DNA of 11,404 nt, taken from Flavobacteriaceae bacterium. Lineage in GTDB: Bacteria > Bacteroidota > Bacteroidia > Flavobacteriales > Flavobacteriaceae. Positions 1 through 6,852 of the stretch are shown one piece after another (within the stretch, counting starts at the first letter, position 1; each line of letters begins with the position of its first letter). The notes below the pieces were generated by a model, which saw only the letters and a program-made list of their open reading frames with translations, made no database searches and had not been told where the DNA came from. Made by a program: the position numbers and the translations under genes. Where the stretch lies: the NCBI GenBank assembly GCA_014239895.1, contig JAAZXZ010000184.1, positions 1 to 11,404 on the forward strand, given 5' to 3'.

Positions 1-137
1 AATGTACGGAGTGTAAAGGTTTTCATGAAGAGCCACAATGTGCTGCTGTTTGTCCTGTTGATTGTTGTGTTCCAGATGAAGATAATAAAGAAAATGAATT
101 AGAACTATTAGAGAAACAAAAATTTATGCATATCTAA
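1..137 (+). CDS. 4Fe-4S ferredoxin, C-terminal part (5' end outside window)
   Basis: Only the last 44 codons are present, read in frame from base 3 to the TAA at 135-137. The visible protein carries C-x2-C-x8-C-x3-C-P followed by VDCC, the second cluster-binding half of a bacterial 2[4Fe-4S] ferredoxin of the Allochromatium (Alvin) type, where eight residues rather than two separate the second and third cysteines. It ends in a short acidic, Lys/Glu-rich tail, as flavobacterial ferredoxins of roughly 115 residues usually do (from memory of the family). Such proteins are soluble low-potential electron carriers; the partner enzyme cannot be told from here. It ends 21 bases before ychF on the same strand, so the two may be co-transcribed. 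The first cluster motif and the start lie upstream of the window. Confidence 0.88.
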   Translation, partial: CTECKGFHEEPQCAAVCPVDCCVPDEDNKENELELLEKQKFMHI

Positions 138-158
138 GTCACCACTCAAAAATTTCCA

Positions 159-1253
159 ATGAAATCAGGTATTGTAGGATTACCAAATGTAGGCAAATCA
201 ACATTGTTTAATTGTTTATCAAATTCAAAAGCCCAAAGTGCAAATTTTCCTTTTTGCACAATTGAGCCAAATATAGGAGTTATAAATGTTCCTGATAATA
301 GATTAGATAAATTAAATGATCTAGTGAAGCCAGAAAAAGTCATACCTGCAACAGTTGAAATAGTTGATATTGCAGGCTTAGTTAAAGGAGCTAGTAAAGG
401 GGAGGGGTTAGGAAACAAATTCCTTGCAAATATTCGTGAAACAGATGCTATCATACATGTTCTAAGATGTTTTGACAATGATAATATTGTTCACGTTGAT
501 GGATCAATAGATCCTGTAAGGGATAAAGAAATTATTGACATAGAATTACAACTAAAAGATTTAGAGGTTGTTACAAAAAAAATAGAAAAAGTTGCTAGAG
601 TTGCCAAAACTGGAAATAAAGAATCACAAAAAGAAGAGGTTATTTTAAATAGTATTGTGCAAGATCTAGAAAACTCAAAAAATATTAGATCAATGGATTT
701 TAGTAATGACGCTTATGTTAAATACATTAAGCCTTTGCAATTGCTTACAGATAAGCCTGTTCTTTATGTTTGCAATGTTGATGAGGAGTCTATATTAACT
801 GGCAATAATTATGTAGAAGAAGTCAAAAAATCTATTAAAGATGAATTTGCTGAGATAATTATCCTTGCAGCTGGAATAGAATCAGAAATAAATGAATTAA
901 GTGAACATGAAGAAAGAAAAATGTTTTTGAATGATTTAGGGTTAGATGAGCCAGGTTCAAATAAATTAATAAAATCTGCATATAGCTTGTTAGGTTTACA
1001 GACATATTTTACTGCAGGAATAAAAGAAGTTAGGGCATGGACAATTCCAATTGGATCAAAAGCCTCACAAGCAGCTGGAGTTATTCATTCTGATTTTGAA
1101 ACAGGATTTATTAAGACTGAAGTAATTTCATATTCAGATTACATTAGCTATGGATCAGAACTTAAAGTTAAGGAAGCTGGAAAGATGCGTGTAGAAGGAA
1201 AAGATTATGTCGTTAATGATGGCGATGTAATGCATTTCTTGTTTAATGTATGA
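159..1253 (+). CDS. ychF: Redox-regulated Obg-family ATPase YchF (OLA1 homologue)
   Basis: The 364-residue product has the usual YchF length and is complete. Visible motifs: P-loop GLPNVGKS at residues 7-14, the typical EPNIGVINVPDNRLDKL block at 36-52, G3 motif DIAGL at 70-74, and NVDE at 206-209 in place of the GTPase NKxD. That last change is the known hallmark that makes YchF/OLA1 prefer ATP over GTP. A helical region occupies about residues 125-195 and a TGS domain about 281-363, beginning YFTAGIKEVRAWTI and ending DGDVMHFLFN. The protein is cytosolic and ribosome-associated, with proposed roles in translation and stress responses; its exact job is unsettled even in E. coli. The ATG at 159 opens directly with the conserved KSGIVGLPN, so the start is secure. 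The gene ends with tandem stops TGA TAA (1251-1256). Confidence 0.97.
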   Translation: MKSGIVGLPNVGKSTLFNCLSNSKAQSANFPFCTIEPNIGVINVPDNRLDKLNDLVKPEKVIPATVEIVDIAGLVKGASKGEGLGNKFLANIRETDAIIHVLRCFDNDNIVHVDGSIDPVRDKEIIDIELQLKDLEVVTKKIEKVARVAKTGNKESQKEEVILNSIVQDLENSKNIRSMDFSNDAYVKYIKPLQLLTDKPVLYVCNVDEESILTGNNYVEEVKKSIKDEFAEIIILAAGIESEINELSEHEERKMFLNDLGLDEPGSNKLIKSAYSLLGLQTYFTAGIKEVRAWTIPIGSKASQAAGVIHSDFETGFIKTEVISYSDYISYGSELKVKEAGKMRVEGKDYVVNDGDVMHFLFNV

Positions 1254-1345
1254 TAAAAAATCATTCAATTCTTTTGTTGAGTAATATTGTGTGGAATAGC
1301 TTAAATCTAATCTTGTAAATAATTTGTTAATTACTTTGTAATTTC

Positions 1346-1375
1346 TTGATTAATTTTCTTCAACTGATATCTTAT
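1346..1375 (+). promoter_or_regulatory. Possible parE promoter (Bacteroidota -33/-7 type)
   Basis: TTG at 1346-1348 and TATCTTAT at 1368-1375 are separated by 19 bases, an acceptable spacing for the Bacteroidota TTTG/TAnnTTTG promoter. The -7 box matches only in part. The transcript would begin some 15 bases before the parE ATG at 1395. The rest of the 141-base gap (1254-1394) shows no strong hairpin with a T-run, so read-through from ychF remains possible. Confidence 0.3.
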
Positions 1376-1394
1376 ATTAGCAAATAGTTATCAG

Positions 1395-3245
1395 ATGGCT
1401 GTAAAAAATCAATATACTGAAGAAAACATAAGATCTCTTGATTGGAAGGAGCATATAAGAATGCGTCCAGGAATGTATATTGGAAAATTAGGTGATGGCT
1501 CTTCTCCAGATGATGGTATTTATATTCTACTAAAGGAAGTTCTTGACAACTCTATAGATGAGTTTGTAATGGGGGCTGGGAAGACAATAGAGGTTTCTGT
1601 TCAGTCATCTAAAGTTATTGTAAGGGATTATGGCAGGGGTATTCCATTAGGAAAACTTGTAGATGTTGTTTCAAAAATGAATACTGGAGGAAAATATGAC
1701 ACACGTGCATTTAAAAAAGCTGTTGGATTAAATGGTGTAGGAACAAAAGCTGTAAATGCTCTTTCCGATTATTTTAAAGTAGAGTCTAATAGAGATGGAA
1801 AATCTGCTATTGCAGAATTTAATCAAGGAGAATTAGGCAATCATCAGGATGCTGAGCCTTCTGGCAGAAAAAGAGGCACAAAAGTCTCTTTTATACCTGA
1901 CGAATCAATTTTTAAAAATTTTCAGTATAGAAATGAATACATTTCAAAAATGCTTAAAAATTATGTTTATTTAAATCCAGGATTAACTATAATTTTTAAT
2001 GGAGAAAAATATTATAGTGAGAATGGGTTAAAGGATCTTTTAACAGAAAGAACTAATGATTCAGAATTGCTTTATCCAATAATACATTTAAAAGGAAATG
2101 ATATTGAAGCAGCCATAACACATAGTAAATCACAATACACCGAAGAATATCATGCTTTTGTTAACGGGCAAAACACTACTCAAGGAGGAACTCATTTAAG
2201 TGCATTTAGAGAAGCCCTTGTTAAGACAATAAGAGAGTTTTTTGGAAAGAATTATGAGTCTTCAGATATTAGAAAATCAGTTGTGTCAGCTATTTCTATT
2301 AAAGTAATGGAGCCTGTTTTTGAGAGTCAAACAAAAACTAAATTAGGATCTTCCGAAATGGGAGGGGGGCTTCCTTCAGTAAGGGTATATATTAATGATT
2401 TTTTAAAAAAGGAACTTGACAATTATCTTCATAAGAATACAGAGATTGCAGAACAGATTCATAGGAAAATATTACAAGCAGAAAAAGAAAGAAAAGAGCT
2501 TTCTGGAATAAGAAAAATAGCACGAGATCGAGCAAAGAAAGCTAATTTACACAACAAAAAGCTTCGTGACTGTCGTGTCCATCTAGGGGATTTGAAAAAC
2601 GAAAAAAGATTAGACACAACATTGTTTATAACGGAAGGAGATTCAGCTTCAGGTAGTATAACAAAATCTAGAGATGTAAATACTCAGGCAGTTTTTAGCT
2701 TAAGAGGTAAGCCTTTAAATTCTTACGGAATGTCAAAAAAAATTGTTTATGAAAATGAAGAATTTAATTTGTTGCAGGCGGCACTCAATATTGAAGATTC
2801 AATTGAAGAATTAAGATACAATAATATTGTTATTGCTACAGATGCTGATGTTGATGGAATGCATATAAGACTGTTGCTTATAACATTTTTTTTACAATTC
2901 TTTCCTGATTTAATCAAAACAGGACATTTATATATATTGCAAACTCCTTTGTTTAGGGTAAGAAATAATAAAGAAACTATCTATTGCTATTCTCAAGATG
3001 AAAAAAGAAAAGCAATGGATAAGTTAAAAACTAATCCTGAGATAACTAGATTTAAGGGGTTAGGTGAGATATCGCCGGATGAATTTAAATTTTTTATAGG
3101 AGATAATATAAAATTAGATCCCGTAATGCTTGATAATGATATGTCTATAGATGAATTATTGCAATTCTATATGGGTAAAAATACTCCAGACAGACAGTCT
3201 TTTATCATTGACAATTTAAAAGTTGAGTTAGATATAGTTGATTAG
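1395..3245 (+). CDS. parE: DNA topoisomerase IV subunit B (ATPase)
   Basis: This is the ATPase subunit of a type IIA topoisomerase, which with ParC decatenates daughter chromosomes. The 616-residue product has, in order: MRPGMYIG (23-30); the GHKL ATP site with catalytic Glu48 and Asn52 in EVLDN, DYGRGIP (78-84) and the lid GLNGVGTKAVNALS (111-124); the QTKTKLGS loop (312-319) that contacts the ATP phosphate; and a TOPRIM domain with EGDSASGS (Glu414) and the metal-binding triad Asp483/485/487 in ATDADVDGMHIR. RFKGLGE lies at 552-558. The length is that of ParE and of short GyrB forms, without the long insertion of E. coli GyrB. Assignment as ParE rather than GyrB rests on the ParC-like gene following two bases later. 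The ATG start is close to the usual flavobacterial N-terminus. Confidence 0.93.
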   Translation: MAVKNQYTEENIRSLDWKEHIRMRPGMYIGKLGDGSSPDDGIYILLKEVLDNSIDEFVMGAGKTIEVSVQSSKVIVRDYGRGIPLGKLVDVVSKMNTGGKYDTRAFKKAVGLNGVGTKAVNALSDYFKVESNRDGKSAIAEFNQGELGNHQDAEPSGRKRGTKVSFIPDESIFKNFQYRNEYISKMLKNYVYLNPGLTIIFNGEKYYSENGLKDLLTERTNDSELLYPIIHLKGNDIEAAITHSKSQYTEEYHAFVNGQNTTQGGTHLSAFREALVKTIREFFGKNYESSDIRKSVVSAISIKVMEPVFESQTKTKLGSSEMGGGLPSVRVYINDFLKKELDNYLHKNTEIAEQIHRKILQAEKERKELSGIRKIARDRAKKANLHNKKLRDCRVHLGDLKNEKRLDTTLFITEGDSASGSITKSRDVNTQAVFSLRGKPLNSYGMSKKIVYENEEFNLLQAALNIEDSIEELRYNNIVIATDADVDGMHIRLLLITFFLQFFPDLIKTGHLYILQTPLFRVRNNKETIYCYSQDEKRKAMDKLKTNPEITRFKGLGEISPDEFKFFIGDNIKLDPVMLDNDMSIDELLQFYMGKNTPDRQSFIIDNLKVELDIVD

Positions 3246-3253
3246 TATTGAAA

Positions 3254-5830
3254 ATGGATGAATTAGATTTAGATTATAGTCAAGAAAATATAATTACTAG
3301 GGTTACTGGTATGTATAAAGATTGGTTTTTAGACTATGCTTCATACGTAATCCTTGAGAGAGCTGTTCCTTCAATTGAGGACGGTTTTAAGCCTGTACAA
3401 AGGAGGATAATGCAGTCAATGAAGGATTTAGATGATGGAAGATATAATAAAGTTGCTAATATTGTCGGGCATACTATGCAGTACCATCCACATGGAGATG
3501 CTAGCATTGCGGATGCTATGGTACAAATTGGGCAAAAGGATCTTTTAATTGATACTCAAGGGAATTGGGGGAATATATTAACTGGAGATAGAGCAGCTGC
3601 ATCAAGATATATAGAAGCAAGATTGTCAAAATTTGCGTTGGATATTGTCTTTAATCCTAAGGTTACTAATTGGCAAGCCTCTTATGATGGAAGGAGAAAA
3701 GAACCTATTAATTTACCTGTAAAATTTCCACTACTTTTAGTACAAGGGGCTGAGGGAATTGCAGTTGGTCTTTCTACAAAGATTTTATCCCACAACTTTA
3801 TAGAATTAGTTGAAGCTTCTATTAGTTGTCTAAAACAAAATAGGTTTTCCTTATTGCCAGATTTTATAACAGGAGGTATAGCTGATTTTACTAACTATAA
3901 CGATGGAAAAAGAGGAGGGAAAGTTAGAATTAGAGCCAAGATTTCTGTAATGGATAAAACAACGCTTCTTATCAGCGAAATCCCTTTTGGAACAAGTACA
4001 ACCTCATTAATTGATTCGATATTAAAAGCGAATGACAAAGGAAAGATTAAGATTAAGAAAATAGATGATAATACAGCATCTAAGGTTGAGATATTAGTAT
4101 ATATTCCAAATGGAATATCTCCTGATAAGACAATTGATGCTCTTTATGCATTCACTAACTGTGAAATGTCTATATCACCACTTACTTGTATCATTCAAGA
4201 CAATAAGCCTGTTTTTCTTGGAGTTTCTGACATTTTAAAGACATCTACTGATAATACTGTTGAATTACTTAAAAAAGAACTTAAAATTAAATTAGGAGAG
4301 CTTGAAGATCAGTGGCATAATGCTTCTTTAGAACGAATTTTTATAGAAAATAAAATATATAGAGATATTGAAGATAAAACTACCTGGGAGGGGGTTTTAT
4401 CTGCTATTGATCAAGGCTTAAAACTTTATACTAAAAAGTTAAAAAGAGAAATTGTAGACGATGATTTAATAAGGCTGACAGAAATTAAAATCAAAAGAAT
4501 TTCAAAATTTGATACAGATAAAGCTGATGAGAAAATACTGAATTTAGAAGTCCAAATTAAAAAAGTTAAGAGCCATTTAGATGATATCATAAACTATTCG
4601 ATAGCTTATTTTCAGAGATTAAAAAAAGACTACTCTAAAAACAGAGAAAGAAAAACAGAAATTAGAATATTTGATGACGTTGATGCTAAGAAGGTGGTAA
4701 TAAGAAATACTAAGCTATATGTTAACAGGGTCGAAGGTTTTGTCGGAACTTCTATGAGAAAGGATGAATATGTATGTGATTGTAGTGATATTGATGATAT
4801 TATAGTTTTTACTGAAAATGGAAGGATGATTATAACAAAAGTTGACACAAAAATATTTATCGATAAGAATATAATTCATGTAGCGGTGTTTAAAAAGAAA
4901 GACAAGAGGACAATTTATAATATGATATATAGAGATGGTGATAAAGGTTATTGTTATCTAAAACGTTTTCCTGTGTATGGAATAACTAGAGACAAACCTT
5001 ATAGTCTAATTAGATCAAAAAAAGATGGTGTAGTTAAGTATTTTTCTGCAAACCCAAATGGTGAAGCAGAAAAGGTTGCAATTAGCCTTAGGAAGAATCC
5101 AAAATTAAAGAAGTTAAAGTGGGATATTGATTTTTCAAATTATATGATTAAAGGTAGAATGACAAGAGGTAATCAAATCACTAAACATAATGTTAAGAGA
5201 ATTGAACTTAAAGAAAAGGGTATTTCTACGCTTAAGCCAAGAAAAATATGGTTTGATGATACTGTACAAAGACTTAATGTAGATGCTAGAGGTGATTTGC
5301 TTGGGGAGTTTAGGGGTGAAGATAAGATATTAGTTGTGCTTCAAAATGGCAGTTTAAAGATAATAGACCCTGATATGTCTGCTCATTTTAATGATGATAT
5401 GATTGTTTTAGAAAAATGGATGCCTAAAAAGCCACTTTCAGTAGTGTACTTTGACGGCAAAAAACAACGATTTTTTGTTAAACGTTTTCTTGTGGAAAAT
5501 GAAAATAAGCATGAGAAATTTATTACAGAGCATAAAGATTCATTTTTAGAGTTAATTTCGACAGATTGGAGGCCAGTAATTGATGTTGTTTTTAATAAAA
5601 TCAGAAATAAAACTCAAAAGCCAAATCAAGTAATTGAATTAGAGCAGTTTATTTCGATAAAAGGGATAAAGGCTATAGGAAACCAGCTTAGTTCAGAGAA
5701 AATTAAACAGATTAATACTTTAGAGGCTATTAAATACGAGCCGCCTGTTGAAATGCCAGCAGATGAAATAGAGGTTTTTGATGAAAAGATTGTCGAAGAT
5801 AAAGATGTTGGCCAGAAAACTCTTTTCTAA
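3254..5830 (+). CDS. parC: DNA topoisomerase IV subunit A
   Basis: This is the DNA breakage and rejoining subunit paired with ParE. Numbered from the ATG at 3254 (858 residues), the winged-helix/CAP region contains GFKPVQRRI, HPHGDAS at 78-84 and the catalytic Tyr119 in AAASRYIEARLS, which forms the covalent bond to DNA. A tower region follows, then a charged coiled-coil segment (roughly 340-460), and a C-terminal beta-pinwheel-like region. No GyrA box (QRRGG[RK]G) is seen in that C-terminal part, which argues for ParC rather than GyrA. An in-frame TTG at 3248 would add two residues (M-K); I prefer the ATG because the product then begins MDELDLD and TTG starts are less frequent. The ATG start leaves only eight bases after the parE stop, so the two are one operon. 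The Ser of the quinolone-binding region is replaced by Ala83. The stop overlaps that of the convergent lipoprotein gene. Confidence 0.94.
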   Translation: MDELDLDYSQENIITRVTGMYKDWFLDYASYVILERAVPSIEDGFKPVQRRIMQSMKDLDDGRYNKVANIVGHTMQYHPHGDASIADAMVQIGQKDLLIDTQGNWGNILTGDRAAASRYIEARLSKFALDIVFNPKVTNWQASYDGRRKEPINLPVKFPLLLVQGAEGIAVGLSTKILSHNFIELVEASISCLKQNRFSLLPDFITGGIADFTNYNDGKRGGKVRIRAKISVMDKTTLLISEIPFGTSTTSLIDSILKANDKGKIKIKKIDDNTASKVEILVYIPNGISPDKTIDALYAFTNCEMSISPLTCIIQDNKPVFLGVSDILKTSTDNTVELLKKELKIKLGELEDQWHNASLERIFIENKIYRDIEDKTTWEGVLSAIDQGLKLYTKKLKREIVDDDLIRLTEIKIKRISKFDTDKADEKILNLEVQIKKVKSHLDDIINYSIAYFQRLKKDYSKNRERKTEIRIFDDVDAKKVVIRNTKLYVNRVEGFVGTSMRKDEYVCDCSDIDDIIVFTENGRMIITKVDTKIFIDKNIIHVAVFKKKDKRTIYNMIYRDGDKGYCYLKRFPVYGITRDKPYSLIRSKKDGVVKYFSANPNGEAEKVAISLRKNPKLKKLKWDIDFSNYMIKGRMTRGNQITKHNVKRIELKEKGISTLKPRKIWFDDTVQRLNVDARGDLLGEFRGEDKILVVLQNGSLKIIDPDMSAHFNDDMIVLEKWMPKKPLSVVYFDGKKQRFFVKRFLVENENKHEKFITEHKDSFLELISTDWRPVIDVVFNKIRNKTQKPNQVIELEQFISIKGIKAIGNQLSSEKIKQINTLEAIKYEPPVEMPADEIEVFDEKIVEDKDVGQKTLF

Positions 5831-6252
5831 TCACCAATTTTTAACGCCAGCCCTATCTCTTTTCTTTTTTCTCCAACAAAAGAATATTCATAAGTATATG
5901 AGCTGTCTGTTGTATAAAGTATTTTTATATGAATATTTTTTAGTTCTGATTTAGACTTAGGGTTTAACGTCCTTAATACTAGCTCACAGTCATTAATCCA
6001 TCTATATGCGCTTGAATCTATTGAATTATTAAAGCTTTCAATCTGGATATTACCATTTCTTGTGAAAATAGAGCTGTACGTGGTGTCGTTAATCTCTGTT
6101 TGAGCTAAAAATTTTCCTACCCTAAACTTAGAGCAATCTCTTTCTATAGAATTACAAGAACTAAATAGGAGTAGGGTTATTGCTATAGAAAAAATGTATA
6201 TATTCTCTGTTAGAAGAGATTTATTCTTTAAATTTTTTATAGGATCCATCAT
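5827..6252 (-). CDS. Putative lipoprotein next to parC (flavobacterial family of unknown function)
   Basis: The 141-residue product has an N-terminal region rich in Lys/Asn, a hydrophobic stretch IYIFSIAITLLLF (about 18-30) and the sequence FSSC with Cys33 as candidate lipid-attached residue. The -3 Phe is not ideal for a lipobox but is tolerable. The mature part of about 108 residues holds two further cysteines (40 and 89), RDCSKFRVGKF, IQIESF, and RWINDCELVLRTLNPK. I recognise these as resembling a small flavobacterial family that databases sometimes label 'DNA topoisomerase IV', apparently because it neighbours parC; nothing in it resembles a topoisomerase. Its function is unknown, with a probable location in the outer or inner membrane facing the periplasm. 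Two ATGs in tandem (6252 and 6249) are the only plausible starts, so it overlaps the 3' end of the upstream HTH gene by 32 bases, which suggests coupled translation. Confidence 0.85.
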   Translation of the reverse strand: MMDPIKNLKNKSLLTENIYIFSIAITLLLFSSCNSIERDCSKFRVGKFLAQTEINDTTYSSIFTRNGNIQIESFNNSIDSSAYRWINDCELVLRTLNPKSKSELKNIHIKILYTTDSSYTYEYSFVGEKRKEIGLALKIGD

Positions 6253-6520
6253 TTAAAAAAACTATTACTGAATCTATATCGCTGACTTCAGGTTTAACAA
6301 AATTACTATCTTTTTTTAGCTTTTTACCTGTAATCAACCAATTAAGATCAATTTCAGGGTAAGCTTTTTTAATTTTATGAAAGAAATCAATGCTTGGCTT
6401 GTTTCTTCTAGATAGTATATGTGAGAGGTTTGATCTTTTTACATCAATTGTAGATGCAAATTTTGATGCACTTATTTTTTTCTCATTTATTACTTTTAAT
6501 ATTCTTTTTGAAACATCCAT
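6221..6520 (-). CDS. Cro/C1-type HTH transcriptional regulator (99 aa)
   Basis: The protein is one compact XRE-like DNA-binding domain (residues about 4-64) with a short tail. The helix-turn-helix reads SASKFASTIDVKRSNLSHIL (18-37), with recognition helix near 29-37, followed by the typical RRNKPSIDFFHKIKKAYPEIDLNWLITGK. This is the pattern of small Bacteroidota regulators that resemble phage repressors but lie in core chromosome. The C-terminal IDSVIVFLNDGSYKKFKE is a short conserved-looking tail also seen, from memory, in related flavobacterial regulators. It has no effector domain. It is the first gene of a two-gene operon with the lipoprotein. The start codon lies nine bases after a perfect TAnnTTTG box that is embedded in a palindrome, so autoregulation is likely (inference). 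The target genes are unknown. Confidence 0.87.
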   Translation of the reverse strand: MDVSKRILKVINEKKISASKFASTIDVKRSNLSHILSRRNKPSIDFFHKIKKAYPEIDLNWLITGKKLKKDSNFVKPEVSDIDSVIVFLNDGSYKKFKE

Positions 6521-6523
6521 TAC

Positions 6524-6541
6524 TGTTTACAAATGTAAACA
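6524..6541. promoter_or_regulatory. Palindromic operator candidate over the HTH gene promoter
   Basis: TGTTTAC-AAAT-GTAAACA is a perfect inverted repeat with 7-base arms and a 4-base centre, lying 4-21 bases before the start codon of the minus-strand HTH gene. Its size and symmetry suit a dimeric Cro/C1-type repressor. It covers the -7 box of that gene (6537-6530), so binding would block transcription. No binding data exist here; the assignment is inference from position and symmetry. Confidence 0.6.
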
Positions 6542-6561
6542 AATAGAAATAATATACCAAA
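6530..6561 (-). promoter_or_regulatory. Promoter of the HTH regulator-lipoprotein operon
   Basis: Read on the minus strand, TTTG (6561-6558), a 20-base spacer and TACATTTG (6537-6530) match the Bacteroidota vegetative promoter (TTTG, then TAnnTTTG) exactly. The start codon at 6520 is nine bases past the -7 box, so the mRNA would have a leader of only a few bases. Confidence 0.6.
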
Positions 6562-6584
6562 TAAATTTATCTAAAAAGTAAAAT

Positions 6585-6639
6585 AATTACTTTAAGTTAT
6601 GAATTATAACTAATTGATTTATAATATTTTAAAGTAATT
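6585..6639. repeat. 11-base inverted repeat (AATTACTTTAA / TTAAAGTAATT)
   Basis: The arms at 6585-6595 and 6629-6639 are exact reverse complements separated by 33 bases. The axis, near 6612, is also the axis of the two related TTTGTTTACA elements further out, so the repeat seems to be part of a larger degenerate inverted arrangement rather than a terminator. Confidence 0.55.
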
Positions 6640-6678
6640 TATATAAAATATGTTTATCGATATAACTTTGTAGGGTAT

Positions 6679-6703
6679 ATTTGTTTACAATTGACAGTAA
6701 ATA
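6679..6703 (+). promoter_or_regulatory. Second, degenerate copy of the HTH promoter/operator element
   Basis: On the plus strand ATTTGTTTACA is followed by ATTGACAGTAA. The HTH gene's minus strand has ATTTGTTTACA followed by TTTGTAAACAGTAAT. The two agree over the first 11 bases and over ACAGTAA, with one substitution and a 4-base deletion between. The dyad becomes TTTAC-N8-GTAAA. It also overlaps a perfect TAnnTTTG (TATATTTG, 6676-6683), though no good -33 box is seen at the right distance. It could be a second operator or a relic. Confidence 0.4.
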
Positions 6704-6740
6704 TATTGTTATAATTTTTATCGTATTCTATGAATAATTA

Positions 6741-6774
6741 CTATTATATCATATTATATATAATGTTATTATAG
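6741..6774. repeat. Imperfect AT-only dyad, 34 bases
   Basis: CTAT...ATAG, ATA...TAT, CAT...ATG and a TATATA centre pair symmetrically, giving 13 of 17 possible pairs with four mismatched positions. No GC-rich stem or T-run follows, so it does not look like a terminator. In sequence this AT-rich chance symmetry is possible. Confidence 0.3.
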
Positions 6775-6835
6775 ATCCTTTACAGATTTCTTAAAAAAAA
6801 ACTAAAATTTAGTTAAAATACATTATTCTTCTAGA

Positions 6836-6843
6836 TATATTTG
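6836..6843 (+). promoter_or_regulatory. -7 box for proline dehydrogenase
   Basis: TATATTTG matches TAnnTTTG exactly and ends nine bases before the ATG at 6853, the same distance as in the HTH gene. The -33 position holds only a TTA-type match (around 6813-6815), so the promoter may be weak or assisted. The transcript would be nearly leaderless. Confidence 0.5.
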
Positions 6844-6852
6844 TGTAAATAA

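Larger units (their letters stand above)
6521..6852. other. Divergent intergenic region, 332 bases, almost pure AT
   Basis: This gap separates the minus-strand HTH gene from plus-strand proline dehydrogenase. I see no coding frame of credible composition and no RNA gene. It holds the HTH promoter and palindrome (6524-6561), a pair of 11-base inverted repeats (6585-6595 and 6629-6639), a degenerate mirror copy of the palindrome region (6679-6703), an AT-only imperfect dyad (6741-6774) and a -7 box just before proline dehydrogenase (6836-6843). Confidence 0.7.

Noticed and set aside
146..478. Minus-strand open frame of 110 codons
   Set aside because: It lies antisense inside ychF, whose frame has all the expected motifs.
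1254..1394. Rho-independent terminator after ychF
   Set aside because: Only a weak TCAA/TTGA pairing is found, with no GC-rich stem followed by a T-run.
3248..3253. TTG start for parC
   Set aside because: The ATG two codons downstream is preferred; the TTG is possible but would add only M-K.
4630..4848. Minus-strand open frame of 72 codons
   Set aside because: It is antisense within parC, with no independent start context or domain.
5827..6520. Toxin-antitoxin pair (HTH antitoxin overlapping a small downstream gene)
   Set aside because: The downstream product has a signal peptide and lipobox-like Cys and resembles a core flavobacterial lipoprotein family, not a known toxin; no toxin catalytic motif is visible.
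6390..6581. Plus-strand open frame of 63 codons across the HTH gene and its promoter
   Set aside because: It is a shadow of the HTH gene, with a hydrophobic composition typical of antisense of Lys-rich sequence.
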